Of a DNA stretch of 14,770 nucleotides, positions 7,140 through 14,770 are shown one piece after another. Position 1 is the first letter of the stretch, and each line of letters starts with the position of its first letter. This stretch comes from Rodentolepis nana (lineage: Eukaryota > Platyhelminthes > Cestoda > Cyclophyllidea > Hymenolepididae), in assembly GCA_900617975.1 (NCBI GenBank), contig UZAE01001180.1, positions 1 to 14,770 of the forward strand, in the 5' to 3' direction. The position numbers were made by a program, and so were the translations under genes. A model generated the notes under the pieces. The model searched no databases and was not told the DNA's origin. It saw only the letters and a program-made list of their open reading frames with translations.

Positions 7140-9083
7140 AATAAAAGTGGAGTTTGTAATAAAATTCATGACATTTCGATTTCATTTAATCGACCTATTC
7201 GACTCAGGGGGTAATAATATGACTGTGATATAAAACTGAAACCATTTTTTGTAATCCCAGTTGAATAATGATTTGAACTAAACTGACCAATGAGGGGTCA
7301 CTAATTTCCAGACATTGTTTTGCAAAAATTAATTCAAAGTGAATGATTGCTCATTTTAAAAACACATTCTCTTGATTAAAAGAATGCAAATTAACTCCAG
7401 AGTACACTAAGACCGAAGTAAATTTCGCCTTTAATTATCTAATCCCGTGACAATTACGAAAATTAAAAGTCCAAATTTATTATAAAGAAAGGTTCCACGG
7501 ATCATTCAATTATTTCGACTTTCGTGACAGATGATTGGATTATCTTAATAAAATTTCGTAAACTTAACATATATGCGTATATTCGGTTTATAAATTGGGA
7601 TAGGAAGAGATGTCGTTTTATTGAGAGAATCTCAACTCAAATTACATTGAGATAAAAATGACTTTCTTGATTTTAATCTGCAAATAAGAGATAATTTTCA
7701 AGTCAGTCCGGAAAAAATCTATTGAAGTAAATGGAGCAAGTAGATATATGTTAAGTGAGAAAAATTTTTTTGAAGAAAAAGTGTGAACAAGAATTCAAAT
7801 TGAATTGACCTGTGTTCACAGCACCAGTATGGGATGATTTAATATACAATTTTCTTTTCTGTTCTAAATACTCTCCACGTCTCTCTAAGTCTGCCGGCTT
7901 TCCTGTTTAATAACGATAGTACTTAGATTAAAATATTAAAAATACTCGTTTAATTCTCAGTGAAAAACTCACGAGGGCTCATTTAGAGAGCACTATTTAA
8001 AAAAAAAATTATTTAAAAATTGCAAGTATATTAGATGAAAATTAATCAACCGTTTTTTAAATTAGTTTAAAAGTAGGCGTTCTAAAGAAAAATATGTAAA
8101 TTGTGATATTGGAGAACAATATTAAAAATGATTCAATATTTGCAATATGAAATGTTTAGAACCAATTTTTGACTTCAGATTATTCCTATCAACTATTCTT
8201 TTTTAAATTTCACTCAATATGAAAGAAATGCAACTAAATAACTTCTAAAGATGCCGCGATAAAATGGCTGATTTAAACATCAGTGCAAGCAAATAGTCTA
8301 AAATCCGGATAAGTCCGCGCTATCTTTGCATACCGATTTTATATATCCTTCACAAAATAAAGCGCTCTCATTTTAAGGAATCAATAAAACAATCTGCTTT
8401 AATGATGTTTTCCAAATAAAATTGTTTTTTTAAAAATAGGATTAATAACTTTTAAACGATTGAAAATTCAGTCAGTCTAGGGAATCCCATAGGGTAAAAT
8501 GCACTTTAGGGGGAAAATAACTGATTATGGAATTATTTTTTTTATGTGAATTCGAAATTTCAAGCCATTAGATGAATTTCAAGAAAATTTGACAAAGAAA
8601 TAATTTTATATTTCACGACTCGTCTCTTCGATTGGAGTCAATACTTTTTTGCGATTTCCAGTGCTTATTGGCAGGTATTTTTAACCAAGAAGGTTTCAGT
8701 CTTGACGCTTCAAATAATTTTTGTACATGCTTGAGAAGGCACGCGATATTATGAGATACTATGCAGGTAGGGGCTTTGAAATAACTCAGAAAAGGTGGGA
8801 TTTTCAAGTCATCAGAGCTACTTAAGCCCAATTTTTTTCTTAAAGCTGCACCCAGTTGACTTCAATGACAACAGGACACAGTGATGTAGAACATCGTCCA
8901 ATTCCTACACTTTTTACTATGGCTAAGTAAATAAACCCATTGAAAGTATAAAAGCTATCTTTTTAAGTTAAAGATCCAGTAAACGTGTTCAATAATGAGA
9001 ACAGGAAGCTTACTCTCTGCAATGATTGGTGGCGTTCATTCTCTCGATCCCAAAATCCACATTTTGCTCATATGCCAACTTAA
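7140..9083. other. AT-rich DNA, no gene recognised
   Basis: No supported gene or RNA. The minus-strand open frame 8613-8831 (72 codons) sits in somewhat richer sequence and has protein-like composition, but I recognise no motif strongly enough to call it. Confidence 0.6.
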
Positions 9084-9100
9084 ATATTCATGCAATGCAT

Positions 9101-9563
9101 GGACCGGCCGATGTCTTTCCACACAATGAAGGCCTTAATCAGAAGATAATTCAAGACATCAAGGTGCAACCAACTTAAAGCTCGAACAAAGGAGAAACAG
9201 TGGACAGTGGCACTCTCCGACATACCCGACTGGCCAAGAATCGAAGCCGTTGCTGAGTTTAGACTACGTACCGGACACGATTGCTTAGCAAAACATCTTC
9301 ACAGATTGGGAGTATGCACTCAACCCACATGCCCTCTATGTAACCTACAGGAGGAAATGGAGAAGACCCACCTGATTCGGTGTCCAGCCCTAAAGACGAG
9401 GACGGAAAGCCAGAGATACTGGGAAGCAAGAAGACGGCCAATGAATTGTTATTAATTAACTGCTATGAATGTACCCCCCCCCCACTCTTTGGGGAAGCTG
9501 AAGTCAAAGTTTAAGGGCTAATGATAAATATCACAAAGCCTGCCATTTGAAATACTAATAATA
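9101..9563 (+). mobile_element. LINE 3' end, copy 2 (5'-truncated, TSD-flanked)
   Basis: This 463-bp insertion holds the last part of the LINE ORF, a short 3' UTR containing a C10 tract (9474-9483), and the 3' tail GGGGAAGCTGAAGTCAAAG… GGCTAATGATAAATATCAC… CCTGCCATTTGAAATACTAATAATAAT. It is the unexpanded counterpart of 1-1271. The same tail, diverged, ends the SINE-like elements at 14368-14696 and 6977-7031, so this LINE family is the likely source of their reverse transcriptase. Confidence 0.88.
9102..9455 (+). pseudogene. LINE ORF2 C-terminus with zinc knuckle, one in-frame stop
   Basis: Frame from 9102 reads …PMSFHTMKALIRR, a TAA at 9147-9149, then FKTSRCNQLKARTKEKQ, …AEFRLRTGHDCLAKHL, …CTQPTCPLCNLQEEME, …THLIRCPALKTR and ends RRRPMNCY-stop at 9455. 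The knuckle is C-X2-C-X9-H-X3-C (CPLC … H-LIR-C), a nucleic-acid-binding element found after the reverse transcriptase (and, where present, RNase H) region in several LINE clades. Those upstream domains are absent because of 5' truncation. Apart from the single stop the frame is intact, suggesting a fairly young insertion. No independent promoter is expected. Confidence 0.8.
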
Positions 9564-9580
9564 ATATTCATGAAAGGCAT

Positions 9581-10041
9581 TTCCTAGATATGAGCCGAAA
9601 ATTGCCACAATTTTCCCTTACATTCTTAATTAAATATGATAATTGAAGAACAACATAAGAGAAAAATGGTAAGTTTAAGATGGAAGCATCGAATATTTCG
9701 ACGTAAATTTACCAAAATAAAATGGTTCCAAGCAAACATATTTCCAAAATATAGTGCAACCCCCCCTCCCCCTCCAATTTGCTGTTATTTCGAAAAGCGA
9801 GTGAAGAAGTAATTTGAAAATGAATTACAACTGTCAAAAATATGTCAAATTGTTGAAAGGGCCAAAAATATTTTTTTTTCACATTTTTTTACTCTTATAA
9901 AAAATCGAAAACTTAATTGAACAATTGGACATTCGGGAGATTGACGGATTTTGTACTCACAAAAATGCCATTTCTGCGCCCCAATACCTCGATGACAATA
10001 ATGTTCACAATAATATATTCCATGACTGTAAATAAAAAAAC
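9581..10041. other. AT-rich DNA, nothing recognised
   Basis: No gene seen. There is a C-rich tract at 9760-9775 (CCCCCCCTCCCCCTCC). A GTAAGT donor-like site at 9670 has no convincing exon before it. Confidence 0.55.
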
Positions 10042-10122
10042 CTTTAAATAGTTTCCATGGTCGAATGAGTGGACTGATACTACGATTTCACCGAATTGCA
10101 CCACATTCGGGTGTTCCAAAAC
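10042..10122 (-). CDS. Candidate exon with kinase-like HPNVVQF motif
   Basis: After a minus-strand acceptor (…TTCAG, 10123-10125) the frame reads VLEHPNVVQFGEIVVSVHSF then DHGNYLK, ending AAG|GTTTTT. EIQVLEHPNVVQF resembles the end of helix C and strand beta-4 of protein kinases (E-x-x-x-L-x-HPN-[IV]-[VL]-x-[FL]). The open frame continues and meets VMEY, like a kinase hinge, after a second good acceptor (TTTTTTTATTTACAG, exon from 10025). The spacing between the two motifs is about 10 residues too long and the sequence after VMEY is not kinase-like. The donor is weak. A relic, or chance resemblance, is quite possible. Confidence 0.2.
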
Positions 10123-10125
10123 CTG

Positions 10126-10783
10126 AATTTCAGGAATTAACTTTTAGATTCACCCTAGCGCTCTTATCCTCTGTGTGGAAGTTTGAATAATCTGAGTTTT
10201 GCTGGTGTGATCTTTATAAATTGGCTTTCAATATGAATATAGACTCTCCTTGGCATTTGAGAACCACAGAACTCATTTAAAAAATAAAATGAAACCTTCT
10301 AAATGAAGGAAACAGAATGAATCAGCAATTTTGCGCAGATTAAATTAATTTAATACTTTCTTTTGATTAAAATTTGTCCTAGAATAAGATATTAAATAGA
10401 TTTTAAATCGAATTTGATTTATTTCCCAATAATTTACCATTTAATTTGTATTTAATTGAGATTATTGTACGAGTCCCAAGGAGTGCTTTAAGTAGCTATT
10501 GCTAAGTAAAAATATGTTAATTTGAATTATTTATTCTTATTTATTAAGAACATGGTTTACCATAAATTGTAATCAAATTTGTAATTAAATATATAGATAG
10601 ACTTTTAAGGGAAAGATACATTTAAATTTACTTGAATATCCAAGGAAATTCTATTCGTAGATGGTAATGTGTCAAAGAAATGTTGTGAAAAATATTCAAA
10701 ACACACAAACATAAAAGAAATATGTCTGAAAATGCAAACTATAATAATGCTATTTCGCTTTTTTTCAATTCGGATTGGATTTT
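10126..10783. other. AT-rich DNA, nothing recognised
   Basis: No open frame, RNA gene or repeat that I can support. Confidence 0.6.
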
Positions 10784-10798
10784 GGAATGAAAGGAATA

Positions 10799-11083
10799 TA
10801 TATATTTAATTGACTTCAGGTTTCACAGAGGGGTAGGAACATCAAAGCGAAAAAATTCTAGAGGAGGGGGGGGGGGGAACAGAAGAGTGTTTTAAAGATG
10901 CAAAAGAGACAGACATAAAGGTAGAAAAAGGTGAGGTGAGTACCGTAAAGTAGTCGATTATGACATACAGTGGGGTGATGGTAGTTTGAAGTCAGAAGTC
11001 AAAAGTCGATTAATAGACTTTTTGCCGTATTAGTATACGTTGCCCAGGGTGCACCACGTGGAGGTAAGTCTATCGCACACCCC
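10799..11083 (-). mobile_element. SINE-like non-autonomous retroelement, minus-strand copy
   Basis: Read on the minus strand this 285-bp element starts with the ribozyme head, continues GACTTCAAACTACC, GTACTCACCT, ACCTTTTTCT, CTCTTCTGTTCC, a C12 tract (G-run 10866-10877 on plus) and CCTCTGTGAAACCTGAAGTC, and ends in AATTAAATATATA. It aligns along its whole length with 14368-14696 but lacks the last ~50 bases (GGCTAATGATA…CCTGCC…). No open frame is conserved between copies and no clear tRNA-type A and B boxes are seen. The flanking duplication supports insertion by retrotransposition. Confidence 0.85.
11013..11083 (-). ncRNA. HDV-like self-cleaving ribozyme (best-preserved copy)
   Basis: Minus-strand positions: P1 GGGGTGT (11083-11077) pairs with GCACCCT, giving 7 bp with G1-U wobble next to the cleavage site. 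P2 is ATAGACTT with AAGTCTAT (11020-11013), 8 bp. P3 is ACC/GGT with L3 TCCACGT, whose CC can pair with GG just after P1 (P1.1). The junction TGGGCAAC follows P1. P4 is CGTAT-ACTA-ATACG. Then comes GGC-AAA with the candidate catalytic C at 11024. Strand order P1-P2-P3-L3-P3'-P1'-P4-P4'-P2' is the nested double pseudoknot of HDV-like ribozymes. Known members at LINE 5' ends free the RNA's 5' end. All core elements are intact, so activity is plausible. Confidence 0.88.
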
Positions 11084-11098
11084 GGAATGAGTGGAATA

Positions 11099-11934
11099 GA
11101 AGATTGCTTAGAAATCGCAAACTCATTCACTGAGTTGGGAAATTACCACACAGACCTTCATTGACTTGAATATGATTTCGGCTCTAAATACACTCTTGTA
11201 AGAAAGCGAAAAATTTGTTTTTAAGTCCTATGCTAAGCAAAATAGCTGAATGTCAACCAGACACTCCTGCATTAGGCTAAAGGATGAAGATCTGAATAAA
11301 TCAACTGTGAGTCTGCGACGAAAATCTCAAATATGTTGAAAGTACTTTCAGACAATGCCCCACTACAAATGCATCAAATATAAGACAATACAAGGTTGGT
11401 TGAACCGTCTGAATGGCAATCTTGGAAGATTAAAAGCAGTGCTCACTATTATACTTATGAGACTTTTGAGGTGAAATACATTCAGTCAATTCAGATTATT
11501 GGATCGATTATAGACTGGGAACCAAATCTCCCTCCTCACTACTTTGAATTAAAGATATTAAATGTAAACATTCATTTACATTCGTTCAGCTGAATAAACA
11601 GGCAAACAACTTCTGCTTATTCTGAATGTCGTTTTAATCCAACCTTTCCATTATTGATCTACCACAAACGTGTTACAGCGGTAGGTGTTTTGTTGCGAGA
11701 GTGCTTCTCATAAATTTGCCGGTATGTTACCACGAGACCGCTTGTAATTTCAATAGAAATCAATAAACTTCTATAGAGAGAGCGTGACAGATAAGCCCAA
11801 TTATAAGGAATAAAATCGATTCAAACTCTAATACAAAAAAGACGATATCTCAACTTATTGACACTGTTAATGGAAATTGGCCCAAAGTGAACGATAAAAT
11901 GGATGCGGATGTTTGTGTGTAGTACCACGATGAC
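11099..11934. other. No gene recognised
   Basis: The only notable open frame is 11396-11593 on plus (65 codons), without a recognised motif or splice context. Nothing else supportable. Confidence 0.55.
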
Positions 11935-12236
11935 TCACTTTCCTGGCCCCAAACTTAATGAAAGTTCATTCACCAGCGCAGGAAAAGAGGCGGTTCCTTT
12001 TTTATACTCCCTCCTAGAGGCTCGCCGTAGAAAGTAATACTTGTCTTTATGTGTATAGGGGGGGGGGCGGGTTAAAAAGAGGAATTTTGGGCGATATCCT
12101 ATTCTACTGGGTTTGGCTATGCGGATGTGCGTATTCAGAACTAAGCCGAACTTGGGGATTTTATGAGGTTGTTGAAAGAACACACAGGCCACTTTCCAGT
12201 CATATCCTATTGCCATGTAATTTAATATTTGTTTAA
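11935..12236 (-). other. GC-richer block with 93-codon minus ORF and TATA-like sequence
   Basis: This block stands out by composition. The minus strand is open for 93 codons (ending …NELSLSLGPGK), but the plus strand is open over much of the same block, so neither need be coding. A G10 tract at 12058-12067 interrupts the middle. On the minus strand GAGTATAAAAAAGG (TATAAAA at 12006-12000) resembles a TATA box, with no initiator I can defend about 30 bases downstream. It may be part of another dispersed repeat with no second copy in this window. Confidence 0.25.
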
Positions 12237-14330
12237 TGTCAACACTAGAACAGCATATATATAATGATATTTTTTAACACTTTAGAGGGTTGATAGTAGT
12301 ATTTTATTGGCATATTTGCATTGGTATTGTGAAAAGAAACAATAAGTTTGGTTGGCACTGAAATGACGGAAACAATAAGGTAGCCCAATAAGAGAGTGTG
12401 GTGGGGTGTGGAAAGTCGGGGTGTTCAGGATTCAGCAGGTTGTCTAGACTCTGCCTAATAGATATAGTTCAGTGGATTTTGCCGAGAATGTGAGGATTGG
12501 ATTTCCTAGTTCACAGAGTGAATTCATATTCACAAAGTACAAAACGCTTGAAGTAATTGATAGAAAGGGAATGGATGGTTATCCTATTATAGGTAATTAA
12601 TCAAGGTGAAATCAGTTGACATGAGCACCCATTTCAAAGAGAGAGAGAATTAATCCTGCACGTATACTCCCAGAACTCTGGAAAAGTGCCATTATTCTAA
12701 TACATTGAATTTACCTTTAGAATCAGTTGAAATTCACCAATTTGTTTGGAATTTTGAGAGTGCCATTCGAAATTGAAGAAAGTCCTACCATAAAAAGAGA
12801 GAGAGAGTCATCATTCGTACAGGCATCATATTAATTATTCATACAGTCCTCATCCACCAAGTTTAAGAGAAGTGCATAACTTGAAAAAAACAAACAAACA
12901 AACAATTGGAGCCTAACCCATACAAAAAGGAATCGAATTCTCTCCGCGACCATCACTACGCCACTTCTCCGATTTCTGTGCGCATGTGATAACTCATTTA
13001 CTGTCAAAGCGTCAAACCTCTCAATTTAATTATTACCATACTAAACAATACAATTGTGTTTACTAATCATTAACTATCACGGAGCCAATACGATAATGAC
13101 ATTTTAGGCACTTTGTTGGAAAAAATGAGACATCTGAGGGTATAGATGACTCCGAAAATTAAAACAATATTCAAATAACATTGGAAACTGTGCTTACAAA
13201 ACTCCCGGAATTCCATGTTCTTCGAGAGGAAAGCGAATGCTTATTAAGAGTAAAAAAAGCTTCATTTTCAAAGGAGTTTAACTGCCAAACAAATGTTCTC
13301 TTTTAGTTAGTCATGTTTATAACAAAAAAACGATTTTGCGGGGGAAGATTAACGGAAATTTTCCATAAAGAAAGGTATCAAAAGGAAGCATAAAATAAAA
13401 AAGAGGAATAAATATGAGCTCGAATAAAAAACCAAAAAACAGAGATCATAGCTAAAGAGTGGTCATCTTTGCCTCAGGATAGTGCCATCAAACACAGTCG
13501 TATATCGATTCTGTCATTTATTTGGCACAAAAATTTTTATCAATGAAGATATGCTTTTTTGAACGTTAAACAGTAGCTCAATTAAATCAATTTGAATTTA
13601 TGAATAGGGCCTCTGTTTTTTTTTGAAAATGTGTGTTTGAGTAACTAAAGCCCTGTATCGCAGGAGAACTGGACCTTCAAGCAGTACAATGGCTTGGGTG
13701 ACTCATAATTTCAAAGTACCTAGAAGAGGAATTGAAACCTATTCGACAGCAAGGGATTTACTGTTCCACTCATTTTAAAGACTAAAACCGCGAAAACACT
13801 ATTTGAAATGTATTGCATATTTTTATTCTTTCAAAAATGTGCTTTCTCCCTCAAGTACTCAAATTTCGATTTCATACGTAATGATGCATACTAACATAAA
13901 ACACTTTGCATTGGAATGGAAAAATCTTGACTAAACACTGTAATAATAATAATAATTTAATAATCTAAATTGATAATACGAAAATGGACAATCAACTGTC
14001 TTTACAATAAAATTCTTCCAGAGTTATTATCGTTTATTGCAAAATTTCCAAGATTCGATTTTGAAAATACGGATCGTCCCTTCAGGTTATTCGGTAAACA
14101 TCTTCCCCATGTGCGAAAACGATGACTACTATTTTAAAAAATTTCAAAGTCCCTTTCGCCCAAAAATAATCATGTCGGATGAAAAGAAGAAACTGACCAA
14201 CCAATCAAACTTCTTTCTTTCAAGGTAGTTCAAAGCTGCTCAGTACGATGAGGGTACTAAAACGAATTACTTAAAATTGAATTGCTGAATTGTTAGATTC
14301 AGAAAAGGCTTACAGAAGTTTTTCTTCAGT
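12237..14330. other. AT-rich DNA with short simple repeats, no gene recognised
   Basis: Contains GA runs (12637-12648, 12797-12808), a CAAA run (12887-12904) and a TAA run (13941-13956). A gene-like string CAGGAGAACTGGACCTTCAA (13661-13680) reads ENWTFKQYNGLGDS before a stop but is too short to assign. Confidence 0.55.

Positions 14331-14360
<30 letters not shown>
14331..14360. repeat. (AC)n(AT)n microsatellite
   Basis: ACACAC… passes directly into ATATAT… . Read on the minus strand it is (AT)n(GT)n placed exactly where the 3' tail of the element beginning at 14707 would have continued before the plus-strand element inserted. It is therefore probably that older element's simple-repeat tail. 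Confidence 0.8.
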
Positions 14361-14362
<2 letters not shown>

Positions 14363-14367
14363 CAAAT

Positions 14368-14439
14368 GGGGTGTGCGATAGACTTACCTGCACGTGGTGC
14401 ACCCTGGGCAACGTATACTCATACGGCAAAAAAGTCTAT
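14368..14439 (+). ncRNA. HDV-like self-cleaving ribozyme at the element's 5' end
   Basis: Elements in order: P1 GGGGTGT (14368-14374) with GCACCCT (14399-14405), ending in G1-U; P2 ATAGACTT (14378-14385) with AAGTCTAT (14432-14439); P3 ACC (14386-14388) with GGT (14396-14398); L3 TGCACGT (14389-14395); junction TGGGCAAC (14405-14412); P4 CGTAT-ACTC-ATACG (14412-14425); GC-AAAA with the candidate catalytic C at 14427. The cleavage site, just before G1, coincides with the end of the target-site duplication at 14367. One oddity: L3 has TGC where the other two copies have TCC, which would weaken P1.1 and perhaps activity. Confidence 0.87.
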
Positions 14440-14696
14440 TGACCGGCAGTTGACTTCTCACTTCAAACTACCACGACCCCCCTGGTTGTCATATTCGACC
14501 CCTTTCACAGTACTCACCTTACCTTTTTCTCTATCTTTGTGTCTGCCTGCCTCTTTTACATCTGTGAATCGCTCTTCTGTTCCCCACCCCTCGACTTTCT
14601 GCTAATTTGATAAACCTTCCCTCTGTGAAGCTCTAAGTCAGCTAAATGGCTAATGATATCTATCAAAACGCCTGCCGTTTGAAATAAATAAATATT
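14368..14696 (+). mobile_element. SINE-like non-autonomous retroelement, full-length plus-strand copy
   Basis: This 329-bp element has three parts: a ribozyme head (14368-14439); a pyrimidine-rich body shared with 10799-11083 (CTTCAAACTACC, GTACTCACC, ACCTTTTTCT, CTCTTCTGTTCCCC); and a tail CTGTGAAGCTCTAAGTCAGC … GGCTAATGATA … CCTGCCGTTTGAAATAAATAAATATT that matches the 3' ends of the LINE copies. The 79-codon open frame across it is not conserved in the other copy, so the element is non-coding. It looks like a LINE-dependent partner made of a 5' ribozyme plus a LINE 3' tail, possibly an internally deleted LINE. Perfect flanking duplications suggest it is the youngest insertion here. Confidence 0.88.
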
Positions 14697-14706
14697 TATA
14701 TCAAAT

Positions 14707-14770
14707 GACAGGCGCTTTGATAGTTATCATTAGCCCTTTAGTTGACTTCAGGCTTCACAGATGGAAGGAA
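14707..14770 (-). mobile_element. SINE-like element 3' end, cut by the window edge
   Basis: On the minus strand this reads TTCCTTCCATCTGTGAAGCC, TGAAGTCAACTAAAGGGCTA, ATGATAACTATCAAAGCGCC, TGTC, continuing into TTTGATAT across the junction. It is the family's 3' tail, in opposite orientation to, and tail-to-tail with, 14368-14696. CTTCCATCTGTGAAG matches the SINE-like body (CTTCCCTCTGTGAAG) better than the LINE, so a SINE-like copy is more likely. Its head lies beyond the window. Confidence 0.8.

Larger units (their letters stand above)
9084..9580. repeat. ~17-bp target-site duplication around LINE copy 2
   Basis: ATATTCATGCAATGCAT (9084-9100) and ATATTCATGAAAGGCAT (9564-9580) match at 15 of 17 positions and sit just outside the two ends of the LINE fragment. 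They define the insertion as 9101-9563 and show that it arrived by target-primed reverse transcription, already 5'-truncated. Confidence 0.75.
10784..11098. repeat. ~15-bp target-site duplication around the minus-strand SINE-like copy
   Basis: GGAATGAAAGGAATA (10784-10798) and GGAATGAGTGGAATA (11084-11098) match at 13 of 15 positions and flank the element directly. They place its 5' end at 11083 and its 3' end at 10799. Confidence 0.75.
14358..14706. repeat. Perfect 10-bp target-site duplication TATATCAAAT
   Basis: TATATCAAAT is present at 14358-14367 and 14697-14706, immediately outside the plus-strand element, with no mismatch. The right copy is continuous with the 3' tail of the minus-strand element that follows, showing that the target was that tail. 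Confidence 0.75.

Noticed and set aside
8613..8831. 72-codon minus ORF with slight resemblance to the linker region of Penelope-like elements
   Set aside because: No GIY-YIG or reverse transcriptase motif in or around it, so the resemblance is too weak to call.
9259..9441. 60-codon minus-strand ORF
   Set aside because: It is the antisense shadow of the LINE C-terminus.
9760..9775. C-rich tract as a possible minus-strand G-quadruplex
   Set aside because: Only two long G-runs, so it does not reach four G3 runs with loops.
13661..13710. ENWTFKQYNGLGDS, reminiscent of Tc1/mariner transposase (WTFQQD…)
   Set aside because: Only about 14 residues before a stop, with the key aspartate replaced by Y and no further transposase motifs or inverted repeats nearby.
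14395..14500. Possible Pol III A and B boxes in the SINE-like element (TGGTGCACC and ATTCGACCCC)
   Set aside because: Each departs from the consensus, they lie ~95 bases apart, and the B-like box is not conserved in the other copies. The head is explained better by the ribozyme.
14366..14605. 79-codon ORF over the plus-strand SINE-like element
   Set aside because: The frame is not kept in the homologous copy at 10799-11083, and its first 25 codons are the ribozyme.

Overview
The window looks like non-coding nuclear DNA from an AT-rich eukaryotic genome, most likely an arthropod and perhaps an insect. There are long AT-rich intergenic or intronic stretches, no operons or bacterial genes, one fragment of a eukaryotic-type tRNA-Tyr, and several non-LTR retrotransposon relics. 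The retroelement C-terminus (…AEFRLRTGHDCLAKHL… followed by a C-X2-C-X9-H-X3-C knuckle) is of a type I associate with arthropod LINEs. The species cannot be named from the sequence alone.

Layout. Bases 1-1271 are the 3' end of a LINE copy in which the codons around the C-terminal zinc knuckle have expanded into a 17-copy minisatellite. A tRNA-Tyr-like fragment follows at 1289-1345, then a decayed reverse-transcriptase fragment on the minus strand (1438-1680) and about 1 kb of unrecognised, possibly decayed sequence. From 2.7 to 6.97 kb the DNA is AT-rich with no confident gene; it holds a 93-codon orphan ORF, two G-rich tracts and a plausible small exon (5649-5780). At 6977-7131 there is a short, 5'-inverted copy of a SINE-like element. 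At 9101-9563 there is a clean, 5'-truncated second LINE copy with target-site duplications (TSDs). At 10799-11083 (minus) and 14368-14696 (plus) there are two TSD-flanked copies of the SINE-like element. The start of a further copy on the minus strand runs off the right edge from 14707.

Main result. The SINE-like family begins exactly, as fixed by TSDs, at the first nucleotide of an HDV-like self-cleaving ribozyme fold. It shows a 7-bp P1 with G1-U wobble, P2, P3 with a UCC-type L3, the UGGGCAAC junction, P4, and a GGC junction carrying the candidate catalytic C. Its last ~70 bases match the 3' end of the LINE seen at 1-1271 and 9101-9563. The simplest reading is one system: an autonomous LINE whose enzyme recognises the shared 3' tail, and a ~285-330 bp non-autonomous partner whose 5' end is released by its own ribozyme. 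The three visible heads range from intact-looking to decayed. The copies also record nested insertion, a probable twin-priming inversion, and a copy lacking the terminal tail. Function is inferred from sequence only.
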